From Roseovarius aestuariivivens (GTDB lineage Bacteria; Pseudomonadota; Alphaproteobacteria; Rhodobacterales; Rhodobacteraceae), in assembly GCF_004761875.1 (NCBI RefSeq), contig NZ_SJEY01000003.1:62001-126000 (forward strand): a stretch of 64,000 bases of DNA. The letters run 5' to 3'. Positions 17,825-25,601 of the stretch are shown here, piece by piece. The notes under the pieces were generated by a model. It saw only the letters and a list, made by a program, of their open reading frames with translations, was not told the DNA's origin and ran no database searches. Position 1 is the first letter of the stretch. Every line of letters starts with the position of its first letter. Made by a program: the position numbers and the translations under genes.

Positions 17825-18478
17825 ATGCAACCGGTTGACCCCTACCCTTCCGATGCGCGACTGACCGAGGATGGTTATGCAGAGCCGGCCACCGGACGCA
17901 TTCTGCTGATAGCCTGCGGTGCGCTTGCCCGTGAAATCCTGGCTTTGCGCGACGCCAATGGCTGGGATCACATGGACCTTCACTGTCTGCCCGCGAAACT
18001 GCACCTCTATCCCGACAAGATCACGCCAGCTGTGGCTGCCATGGTGAACGAGCGCCGCGCCGATTACGCGCGGATCTTCGTCGTTTACGCCGATTGCGGA
18101 ACTGGCGGAGCGCTGCAGGCGAAATGCGCCGAACTTGGCGTTGAGATGGTGGCCGGCCCGCATTGCTATGCCTTTTTCGAAGGCAATGAGATTTTCGCCG
18201 CCCGAGACGAGATCACCGCTTTTTATCTCACGGATTTTCTTGTGCGGCAATTCGATGCCTTCATCTGGAAGCCGATGGGCCTCGACCGTCACCCAGAGCT
18301 GCGCGACATGATGTTTGGCAACTATACCAAGCTGGTCTATCAGGCTCAGACAGACGATCCGGCCCTGCGCGCCAAGGCCGAAGACTGCGCGCGCCGTCTC
18401 GGTCTGGATTATGAGTACCGCTTCACCGGCTACGGCGATCTTGAAACATCGCTCACCCGTCAGGCGACCAAAGCCTGA
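17825..18478 (+). CDS. DUF1638 protein, accessory to split MetH
   Basis: 217-residue cytoplasmic protein. The motifs LLIACGALAREIL, HCLPAKLHLYPDKI, VVYADCGTGG and GPHCYAFFEGNE, with conserved Cys and His residues, are those of DUF1638. In Phaeobacter, mutant-fitness work tied a DUF1638 gene near split metH genes to methionine synthesis, probably in cobalamin loading or reactivation; that is recalled literature and not visible here. The gene follows the methyltransferase and corrinoid-protein genes on the same strand. The biochemical activity remains unknown. Confidence 0.85.
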   Translation: MQPVDPYPSDARLTEDGYAEPATGRILLIACGALAREILALRDANGWDHMDLHCLPAKLHLYPDKITPAVAAMVNERRADYARIFVVYADCGTGGALQAKCAELGVEMVAGPHCYAFFEGNEIFAARDEITAFYLTDFLVRQFDAFIWKPMGLDRHPELRDMMFGNYTKLVYQAQTDDPALRAKAEDCARRLGLDYEYRFTGYGDLETSLTRQATKA

Positions 18479-18513
18479 GCCTCGGCACCTTCATCTGCCG
18501 ATACAAACGTCTG

Positions 18514-18542
18514 GGAATTAGAGGAGCAGCGCCCCTAATTCC
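18514..18542. terminator. Palindromic hairpin between DUF1638 and sufE
   Basis: Two 11-base arms, GGAATTAGAGG and CCCCTAATTCC, pair with one G-T wobble around a 7-base loop in the convergent gap. No T run follows, so a shared bidirectional terminator is inferred from position. Confidence 0.45.
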
Positions 18543-18576
18543 TCACTCGCATCTGCGGCGCATTCGCGCCTTTGGA

Positions 18577-18993
18577 TCACGCGGCGTCCGCTGCGACGCT
18601 GCGGATCCTCTCGATCATTGCGCGCAGCCCATTGGACCTTTGCGCGGAGAGATGATCGTTCAGTCCGAGCCGCCCGAGTTCGCTACCCGCATCCACCTTG
18701 GGCACCTCCGCCACGGGACGACCGTTGTAAAGCGCGCGCAGCACTGCGATCAGGCCGCGGACAATCATCGCATCGGAATCGCCTTCGAAGGAAAACCGCC
18801 CGTTCTCGATCTGCGGGTGCAGCCAGACTTGGCTCGCGCAGCCATCAACCTTGGTAGCCGGGACCTTCAGCGCATCGTCCAGAGGCGCCATCGCCCGTCC
18901 CCTATCGATCACGTATCGATAGCGGTCTTCCCAATCCTCCAGGAACTCGAAATCGGCGACGATTTCTTCGAATGCCTCGCTGGCCACTGTCAT
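18577..18993 (-). CDS. sufE: SufE-family sulfur acceptor protein
   Basis: 138-residue SufE-like protein, which accepts persulfide sulfur from a SufS-type cysteine desulfurase for Fe-S cluster assembly. The reactive Cys is in KVDGCASQVWL, the RYRYVIDRGRAM segment is typical, and the protein ends in a helical tail. The start at 18993 has a GGGGAG site 5 bases upstream and gives the standard N-terminus (AFEEIVADFEFL). No suf operon is adjacent. It diverges from a lipoprotein gene. Confidence 0.9.
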   Translation of the reverse strand: MTVASEAFEEIVADFEFLEDWEDRYRYVIDRGRAMAPLDDALKVPATKVDGCASQVWLHPQIENGRFSFEGDSDAMIVRGLIAVLRALYNGRPVAEVPKVDAGSELGRLGLNDHLSAQRSNGLRAMIERIRSVAADAA

Positions 18994-19121
18994 CTCCCCT
19001 GCAATGTGTGTGCCCGGGAGAGGTAAGCGCGGCAAGCGGTGCAGTCCAGCCCAAGCTTGTGCCTTTTCAAGCCGCAGCGGATGCGGTAGTGCGAAAGGCA
19101 AGGCAAAGAGGGGCGCAAATC

Positions 19122-19706
19122 ATGCGGAATGTCGTTTCGGTTCTGGTCATCTCGACCGTGGCCCTTTCCGGCTGCAGCGGATGGAGCGACTCACGCGCCA
19201 ATCCCCGCAATTGGTTCGGCAAAAGCCAGTCGACCGCCGTCGTGGAACGCGCGACCCCAAGGGAACCGGGCGACCGGCAAACCGGCAACCCGCTGATCAC
19301 CGAACCCAAGCGCGATGGATTCCGCGCCCGCAATCGCAGCACGCTAGATCAATCCGGTGTCCTGCGGCGCCGCAACCGCCAGGAAGTCTACGAAGGCACG
19401 CTGATTGACGAGGTCACGGCTCTGCGTATCGAGCGTATTCCCACCGGAGCAATCGTGCATGTGACGGGCCTGCCCCAACGCGAAGGCGCCTTTGACGTAC
19501 GGCTCGTGGAGGTCAACCCGGATGGGCCGGTAAACGGCGTCATGGAATACACCCTGAACGCCTATCAACCTGTCACAACACGGCAGGGCACTCCGACCAC
19601 TCGCCGTGTCGAAACCGCAGTTTTCATTCCCAATGGCGACTTGGAACAGGTTCGCGAGATCCGCGTGACCGCCGAACGCAATCGCCGCAGCAGCAATCGC
19701 CGCTGA
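19122..19706 (+). CDS. Hypothetical lipoprotein
   Basis: 194-residue protein with a signal peptide ending in the lipobox LSGC (Cys about residue 18), so it is exported and lipid-anchored. The mature part is Arg-rich with no known domain. It has an NPRNWFG motif after the anchor and a beta-rich C-terminal half. The start at 19122 follows an AAAGAGGGG site. The gene is divergent from sufE and convergent with rnd. The function is unknown. Confidence 0.75.
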   Translation: MRNVVSVLVISTVALSGCSGWSDSRANPRNWFGKSQSTAVVERATPREPGDRQTGNPLITEPKRDGFRARNRSTLDQSGVLRRRNRQEVYEGTLIDEVTALRIERIPTGAIVHVTGLPQREGAFDVRLVEVNPDGPVNGVMEYTLNAYQPVTTRQGTPTTRRVETAVFIPNGDLEQVREIRVTAERNRRSSNRR

Positions 19707-19715
19707 CCTGCTCCG

Positions 19716-20873
19716 TCACAGCTCGACTGTCTTGACCGAACCGCCTTTCGCGGCAAGTGCGACCTTGCCCTCGCACAGGCGCAAGGCATCCTGGCCGAAA
19801 ACGTCGTGCCGCCAACCGCGCAATGCGGGCACATCGCGCTGCCCTGCAGAGATCGCATCGAGATCCGCCGCCGAGGCGATAAGCTTGGAGGCAACAGCGA
19901 ACTCTTCGGTCTTGGCCTTCAGAAGAACGCGCAAAAGGTCTGCCAGTGCCGGATTGACCTGCAGCTTTTCACGCGACCGATCAGGCTTCGGCAGATCCTC
20001 GTTCGAACAGGCAAGTCCGTCGGCGACGGCTTTCAGGATACCCTCCGCGATTTCGCCGCGCCGCGCTTCGCGCAGCAAAAGCCGCGACCTCGACAGGTCC
20101 TTTTCCGAGGTGGGTTTGGTCGATGCCAGCTCGACAAGGGCGTCGTCCTTGTAAACCCGGTTGCGCGGGATGTCTCGCGCCTGCGCATGGGCCTCCCGGA
20201 AACGCGCCAGTTCACGCACAATGGCTAAAAATCGCGCCGAGCTATTGCGAGTCTTGACCCGCTTCCACGCGTACTCGGGCCGAGTGATATAGGTCTCGGG
20301 ATCGGTCAAGACCTGCATCTCTTCGGCGACCCACTTGTCGCGTCCGCTTTCGGCCAGTTTGTCCGCGAGATACTCGTAAATGTCTCTTAGATGTGTCACA
20401 TCCGCGAGCGCGTAGGTCTTCTGCGCGTGGCTCAGAGGACGGCGCGACCAGTCCGTGAACCGAGAGGTCTTATCGAGCGCTTCCCGCGCGATCTTGCGCA
20501 CCAGCGTCTCGTATCCAACCTGCTCTCCAAAGCCGCAGACCATCGCGGCAACCTGCGTGTCGAAAAGCGGCGCTGGAATGAGGCCTGCGTCGATATAGAA
20601 GATTTCCAGATCCTGCCGCGCGGCATGGAAGACCTTGACAACATCGGGGTTCCGAAAAAGTTCGTAGAGCGGCTCGAGCGAAATGTCATCCTCAAGCGGA
20701 TCTACCAGCACGGCATCCTCCTCGCCGCGTGATGGCAGCGCCAGTTGGATCAGGCACAGCTTGGAGTAATAGCTCCGCTCGCGCAGGAATTCCGTATCGA
20801 CAGTGACATAGGGCTCCGCGGCTGCACGGGCGCAAAACGTGGCTAGGGCATCGGTAGTGGTTATGGTGATCAT
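19716..20873 (-). CDS. rnd: Ribonuclease D
   Basis: 385-residue 3'-5' exoribonuclease for tRNA 3' trimming. The DEDD motifs are present: VDTEF at about residue 25, FHAARQDLEIFY at about 85 and the TYALADVTHL block at about 155. One HRDC helicase-and-RNaseD domain follows (SRSRLLLREARRGEIAEGILKAV). Length is normal. It is monocistronic by position. Confidence 0.95.
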   Translation of the reverse strand: MITITTTDALATFCARAAAEPYVTVDTEFLRERSYYSKLCLIQLALPSRGEEDAVLVDPLEDDISLEPLYELFRNPDVVKVFHAARQDLEIFYIDAGLIPAPLFDTQVAAMVCGFGEQVGYETLVRKIAREALDKTSRFTDWSRRPLSHAQKTYALADVTHLRDIYEYLADKLAESGRDKWVAEEMQVLTDPETYITRPEYAWKRVKTRNSSARFLAIVRELARFREAHAQARDIPRNRVYKDDALVELASTKPTSEKDLSRSRLLLREARRGEIAEGILKAVADGLACSNEDLPKPDRSREKLQVNPALADLLRVLLKAKTEEFAVASKLIASAADLDAISAGQRDVPALRGWRHDVFGQDALRLCEGKVALAAKGGSVKTVEL

Positions 20874-20951
20874 GGAAACGGGTGTATCCGGTCTGATGCG
20901 ATTTGTCCCTCCTCCCCTACAGTCCGCCGCGAAAAAGGGAAACGGTGGAAT

Positions 20952-21545
20952 TCAGGGCAGGTAGATCGGTCTGCGGTCGCCCTCTGCGAACCGACGCAAG
21001 ACGGCGGGATAGAGAATATGCTCTTGTTTCAGAACACGTTTAGCCAGGGTCTCCGGAGTATCACCATCAAGAACCGGCACGCGCGATTGGCCCAGAATCG
21101 GCCCTTCGTCCAGTTCTGGCGTGACTTCGTGCACGGTGCAGCCAGCCTCGCGCTCGCCGGCTTCCAGTGCTCGTGCATGGGTATTGAGGCCCCTGTACTT
21201 CGGCAGAAGCGAGGGATGTATATTCAGAATGCGCCCCTGCCATCCGCCGACAAAACCCTCGGTCAGAACCCGCATGAAACCCGCAAGACATATAAGATCC
21301 GGGGCGTGGTCGCGCAGCACGGCATTCAAAGCAGCCTCGAAAGCGGGCCTGTCGCCTTTGAAGGGGCGGTGATCCACCACCGCCGTCGCCACGCCACGCG
21401 CCCGCGCTTTGGTCAAACCACCCGCATCAGCGGCATTCGAAAGCACAAGGCAGGGGCGCGCCGGATGATCCCCGGTCATACTGTCAACGAGGCTCACCAT
21501 GTTGGAGCCTCCGCCGGAGATGAAGATGGCGACCCGTCGCGTCAC
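20952..21545 (-). CDS. purN: Phosphoribosylglycinamide formyltransferase
   Basis: 197-residue GAR transformylase that uses 10-formyl-THF. The start is a GTG at 21545 overlapping the purM stop (GTGA), giving [16 protein letters not shown]. The active-site region [12 protein letters not shown] (Asn, His) and the downstream [13 protein letters not shown] (Asp) are intact. Upstream in-frame codons belong to the purM region and are not used. Confidence 0.95.
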   Translation of the reverse strand: MTRRVAIFISGGGSNMVSLVDSMTGDHPARPCLVLSNAADAGGLTKARARGVATAVVDHRPFKGDRPAFEAALNAVLRDHAPDLICLAGFMRVLTEGFVGGWQGRILNIHPSLLPKYRGLNTHARALEAGEREAGCTVHEVTPELDEGPILGQSRVPVLDGDTPETLAKRVLKQEHILYPAVLRRFAEGDRRPIYLP

Positions 21546-22591
21546 ACAAGTGTCCCGGAATAGCTGACGCCCTGCCCGTGCCGCACATTGCCGAGCCGAT
21601 AAACCGTCTCGCCAGCGCTCTGAAGGCGTTCGGCTAGCGTATCGGCGGCATCCGCGTCTACGCAAAGAACCATGCCGACGCCGCAATTGAAGGTCTTCAG
21701 CATTTCGGCCTCTGCCATGTCACCTTGCGCCTGCAGCCAGCCGAACACGTGCGGCAAATCCCACGCGTTGAGGTCAATCTCGGCACCGAGATCCCCGGGC
21801 AAAACGCGCGGCAGGTTCTCGGTCAGACCCCCGCCGGTGATATGCGCCAAGGCATGGACACCGCCGGCTTTCATGGCCTCCAGCACGGGACGGACGTAAA
21901 GACGCGTCGGCGTCAGAAGGGCGGCGCCAAGGGTTGTGCTGTCTTCCCATGGGCACTTTTCGTTCCAGCCGAGCCCCGACATATCGACAAGTTTGCGCAC
22001 AAGACTGTATCCGTTGGAGTGCACGCCGTTAGACGCGAGCCCAAGCAACACATCCCCTTCCTCCACTCCTGCGGGAAGGTCTGCGCCGCGCTCCATCGCG
22101 CCCACTGCAAAGCCCGCGAGGTCGAAATCCCCACGCTGGTACATGCCCGGCATCTCGGCTGTCTCTCCACCGATAAGCGCGCAACCCGATTGCGTACAGC
22201 CCTCTGCGATGCCTTCGATCACCGCCGCGGCTTGCGCGGTATCGAGCTTGCCGGTCGCGAAGTAATCGAGAAAGAACAGCGGCTCGGCCCCTTGGCAGAC
22301 CAGGTCATTTACGCACATCGCGACAAGATCGATGCCCACGCCGCCCACATGCCCGGTATCGATGGCGATCCGCAGCTTGGTGCCCACCCCATCCGTTGCC
22401 GCAACAAGGATCGGGTCGGAATAGCCGGCCGCCTTGAGGTCGAAAAGCGCACCGAACCCGCCTAAGCCTGACATCGTGCCGGCACGCGTTGTACGCTTGG
22501 CGGCGGGCTTAATCCGGTCGACCAGCGCATTGCCGGCGTCGATATCCACGCCGGCGTCGGCATAGGTGATCCCATTCTTTGGATTGCTCAT
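21542..22591 (-). CDS. purM: Phosphoribosylformylglycinamidine cyclo-ligase
   Basis: 349-residue AIR synthetase. The segment [18 protein letters not shown] starts the N-terminal domain; [24 protein letters not shown] and the C-terminal [13 protein letters not shown] are PurM signatures. It forms a coupled pair with purN. Confidence 0.96.
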   Translation of the reverse strand: MSNPKNGITYADAGVDIDAGNALVDRIKPAAKRTTRAGTMSGLGGFGALFDLKAAGYSDPILVAATDGVGTKLRIAIDTGHVGGVGIDLVAMCVNDLVCQGAEPLFFLDYFATGKLDTAQAAAVIEGIAEGCTQSGCALIGGETAEMPGMYQRGDFDLAGFAVGAMERGADLPAGVEEGDVLLGLASNGVHSNGYSLVRKLVDMSGLGWNEKCPWEDSTTLGAALLTPTRLYVRPVLEAMKAGGVHALAHITGGGLTENLPRVLPGDLGAEIDLNAWDLPHVFGWLQAQGDMAEAEMLKTFNCGVGMVLCVDADAADTLAERLQSAGETVYRLGNVRHGQGVSYSGTLV

Positions 22592-22700
22592 GGCAAGGGC
22601 CCCTGTGATGTTGCGGCTTGCCCTAGCCCATCACGCTCAGCCGCGCAATCGCAAAGCCTTGACGCCCCCGCGTACGCCCCCTAATCCGAAGGGCACGGTC

Positions 22701-22777
22701 GGGCCTGTAGCTCAATTGGTTAGAGCAGAGCGCTCATAACGCTTTGGTTGGGGGTTCGAGTCCCTCCGGGCCTACCA
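22701..22777 (+). tRNA. tRNA with CAU anticodon (Ile2 or elongator Met)
   Basis: 77 bases with encoded CCA. The acceptor stem GGGCCTG / CGGGCCT, the D-arm, the anticodon stem GAGCG / CGCTT with anticodon CAT at 22735-22737, and the T-arm GGGGG / CCCTC all pair. The acceptor end resembles alphaproteobacterial tRNA-Ile more than elongator tRNA-Met, which usually begins GGCGG. Ile2 (lysidine-modified, reads AUA) is therefore the better guess. It is not an initiator tRNA, because base pair 1-72 is formed. Confidence 0.95.
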
Positions 22778-23590
22778 GACCTGCCTGTGGCTATTTTTCA
22801 CCCAAGGCCTTGCCCGAAGCGCCGCCGGATCTTCAAATTTGGTTTGCCTAAACCTGTTCCAGGTTTGGACGTTCTGGGAATCTTCCAAAAGCCCTTTCGG
22901 CAGCGCTACGGCGATCAAAAGCTTCGATTTAGCGCTGAACTTCGGCAAAAGTTCTAGGTCCGCTCATCGGCATTATAACCCGCGCCGTCACGGCGGCCTC
23001 AGCCAGGTCAGGGAAGATAGCCCAATTTATCCCGTGTGCCGAGCATTGCCTGGGACACTACGGGTCGCACCGGTTTTATTAATGCTGGGTCCAAGACCAT
23101 TAAAAGTGCAAGGCTCAAGCCCTTTGCGCCGTGACCGGTGCATCGGCCACGTAGGACCGACAATTGGCGTTTCTGCGCGCCGATTCTGCCGCACGCTTGG
23201 TCAGCACCAAATTTACGCCGCGCGAGGCCAAACAACGCCATGCCGACGAAGAGCGTATGTCCAACGACATAAGTGCGGTGGCTATTACATACTGGCGCGA
23301 TGGCTATTGAATGATGACCGGCATGTTGAAAGATGCGGTCCGGCGTTTGAACCAAAGCCGTACAGCAATCGCTTGTTCTTGAATGACTGGGACATTCAAT
23401 CGCAATTCGTGGATCGCTTATTGAGGGTTACGCCAGTGCCGCGCAGCAAGCGACGCACCAGAATACGTAAAGGCTGATCTGCAGAAGATTTTTGCCTCAA
23501 ATGGCGTCGCAACAAACACCGTTATTCTAGCCCGGATATCCGCGATACCGTCAACCGCTTCGTGCAAGAACTCGGTTGCCTTTATCCCCA
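22778..23590. other. Gene-poor region after the tRNA (813 bases)
   Basis: No supported gene. Open frames are short or unlike any family. Around 23400-23630 several frames give protein-like pieces broken by stops, which could be remnants of a decayed gene, but no parent family was recognised. Its position next to a tRNA gene is typical for old insertions. No direct repeat of the tRNA 3' end was seen within it. Confidence 0.5.
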
Positions 23591-24547
23591 TCAAGACTCA
23601 GTTCTGCTTCGGTTTTCGCTCTCATAGATCGCGGTCGCGCGGTTCTGGTTCTCGATGCTCCAGCCGCGATACATTCCGTCGCAATTGTAGGGAGCTGAAA
23701 TTCTCCCCTTACTGTCCACAGCTATTAGCCCGCCCGAGCCTCCAATCATTGGCAGCTCGGATAGTGTGATTGCTTCAGCCGCTTGCGACAAGCTTTCCCC
23801 GAGAAAGCGCATACGCGCGCTGATCTCATGGGCGACACAAAGCCGGATATAGGCTTCGCCATCGCCGGTTGCCGAAATCGCGCAGGTGGCATTGTCGGCA
23901 AAGGTGCCTGCACCGATAACCGGGCTGTCACCGACCCGCCCTTGCCGCTTGGCCGTCATACCGCCTGTCGACGTTGCCGCGGCGAGGTTGCCGTGCCGGT
24001 CGAGCGCCACCGCCCCGACCGTGCCATGCCGGCGCGACGGATCGTCATCAAGCGTGCCTTCACGCTCCATGCGAAGGGTCTCTTGCAGGCTGTCCCACCG
24101 CTCTTGCGTGAAAAAGTAACGCTCATCCTCAAAGGACAGCTCCGCCCTGCGTGCAACATCGAGAGCGCCCTCGCCGATCATGAAGACATGGTCGGTCTGT
24201 TCCATCACCGCACGGGCGGTCCGGATCGGGTTTCGCGGCCCGCAAATCCCGGCGACCGCACCAGTGCGGCGGTCGCGCCCGTCCATGATCGCGGCGTCCA
24301 TCTCATGCGTACCCTCGCGGGTGAAGACCGCCCCGCGTCCGGCGTTGAAAAGCGGCTCGTCTTCCAGCGCACAAACCGCCGCGGTAACCGCGTCAATCGC
24401 GCTGCCATCTTTCGACAAAACCTTTTCTCCGACGCCCAGAACGCGGTCGAGCGCGGCGTGGTATGCGGTTTCACGCTCTTTCGTCATTTGCTCGGGCTGA
24501 ATAACGCCCGCGCCTCCATGAATCACCAGACTGAAACGGCCGGTCAT
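23591..24547 (-). CDS. iaaA: Isoaspartyl peptidase / L-asparaginase (plant type)
   Basis: 318-residue Ntn-hydrolase precursor that self-cleaves before a catalytic Thr, here Thr176 in RRHGTVGAVALD. The N-terminal LVIHGGAG and the GDSPVIGAGTFAD oxyanion/substrate loop are family hallmarks. It would hydrolyse beta-aspartyl dipeptides, including the beta-Asp-Arg released from cyanophycin. It sits head-to-head with cyanophycinase (about 190 bases between starts), which supports this role in the last step of polymer breakdown. Confidence 0.9.
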   Translation of the reverse strand: MTGRFSLVIHGGAGVIQPEQMTKERETAYHAALDRVLGVGEKVLSKDGSAIDAVTAAVCALEDEPLFNAGRGAVFTREGTHEMDAAIMDGRDRRTGAVAGICGPRNPIRTARAVMEQTDHVFMIGEGALDVARRAELSFEDERYFFTQERWDSLQETLRMEREGTLDDDPSRRHGTVGAVALDRHGNLAAATSTGGMTAKRQGRVGDSPVIGAGTFADNATCAISATGDGEAYIRLCVAHEISARMRFLGESLSQAAEAITLSELPMIGGSGGLIAVDSKGRISAPYNCDGMYRGWSIENQNRATAIYESENRSRTES

Positions 24548-24740
24548 ATAGCGTCTCCCTCAGAGCTTCTGGCCCGAAGCGAGGGGCCAATCATCAAACG
24601 TGCCTCTTCGTGCAGCGCAACAGTGGCGCTTTGGTCATCCGCGCGCATCAAATTTGCGTTTCCGCTTTGGCGTCGCTGTCAACTCTTCGCAGGCTGTGAT
24701 AGATCATCCGTGTAGTTTCTTTTCAGGGCGGAGAGCCAGA

Positions 24741-25601
24741 ATGAACATGCCCGTCACGGTGCCCGTACAAGGTGCACTTGTTGCAATCGGAGGCGCGGAA
24801 GACAAGACGTCCGACGCAACTATCCTGCGTCGCGTGCTGAAGCTGTCGCGAAGCGATGCTCCGGTCGTCGGGGTCATAACGACTGCCAGCAGCATCCCAG
24901 ACGAGGTGTTTCAGGGATACAAGAGCGTATTCCAGAATCTCGATGCAGCGGAAGTTCTGGATGTTCGCATCCGGACGCGCGCCGACGCCGAATCCGCGAC
25001 GTTCATCAAAATGATCGAACAGTCGGATGTGATCTTCATCTCGGGCGGCGATCAGATGCGGCTGACAAATATTCTTGGTGCGTCGACGGCCCTTGCAAAG
25101 ATCCGCGCCCGCCGCTCGGAAGGAGCTGTTGTGGCCGGCACGAGCGCCGGCGCAGCCTGCCAGTCACACACGATGGTTTATGGTGGGCCTGCAGACGATT
25201 GCCTGCGCAAGGGCGCAGTCAAGATGACGGCGGGCTTCGGCCTTGTGGAAGACGTAATCATGGATACCCATTTCCTAGAGCGTGGCCGGTTTTCGCGACT
25301 AATGGAAGTTGGTTCGACCAACCCCGAACTGGTCGGCGTAGGCCTTGGCGAGGACGCCGCCGTCCTGTTCGACAGGCATCTTATTCGCGCATTTGGACAC
25401 GGTCATGTCATCATCATTGACAGTTCTGAGATAAGCGGGTCCAATGTGTTCGATCTCGCAGACGGTGAGGCGATAAGCGTCCACAACGTCAAAATGCATG
25501 CGCTGGTCGATGGTGATGTTTTCAGCATGGCTGACCGACGCGTCCTTGGCCCTGAAGAGCTGAGAGCAGAACAATTGGAGCATTTTCTTGAATATACTTG
25601 A
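24741..25601 (+). CDS. cphB: Cyanophycinase
   Basis: 286-residue serine peptidase of family S51 that cuts cyanophycin into beta-Asp-Arg dipeptides. The nucleophile elbow is GTSAGAA (Ser135); ALVAIGGAEDK, VIFISGGDQMRL and the MDTHFLERGRFSRL block are typical. The start at 24741 has a GGAGAG site; the frame is open upstream, but without family similarity. No signal peptide is seen, so it acts in the cytoplasm. It overlaps the cphA start by 14 bases. Confidence 0.93.
   Translation: MNMPVTVPVQGALVAIGGAEDKTSDATILRRVLKLSRSDAPVVGVITTASSIPDEVFQGYKSVFQNLDAAEVLDVRIRTRADAESATFIKMIEQSDVIFISGGDQMRLTNILGASTALAKIRARRSEGAVVAGTSAGAACQSHTMVYGGPADDCLRKGAVKMTAGFGLVEDVIMDTHFLERGRFSRLMEVGSTNPELVGVGLGEDAAVLFDRHLIRAFGHGHVIIIDSSEISGSNVFDLADGEAISVHNVKMHALVDGDVFSMADRRVLGPEELRAEQLEHFLEYT

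Noticed and set aside
22701..22777. Reading the CAU tRNA as initiator tRNA-fMet
   Set aside because: Position 1 pairs with position 72, and the anticodon stem lacks the three consecutive G-C pairs of initiator tRNA.
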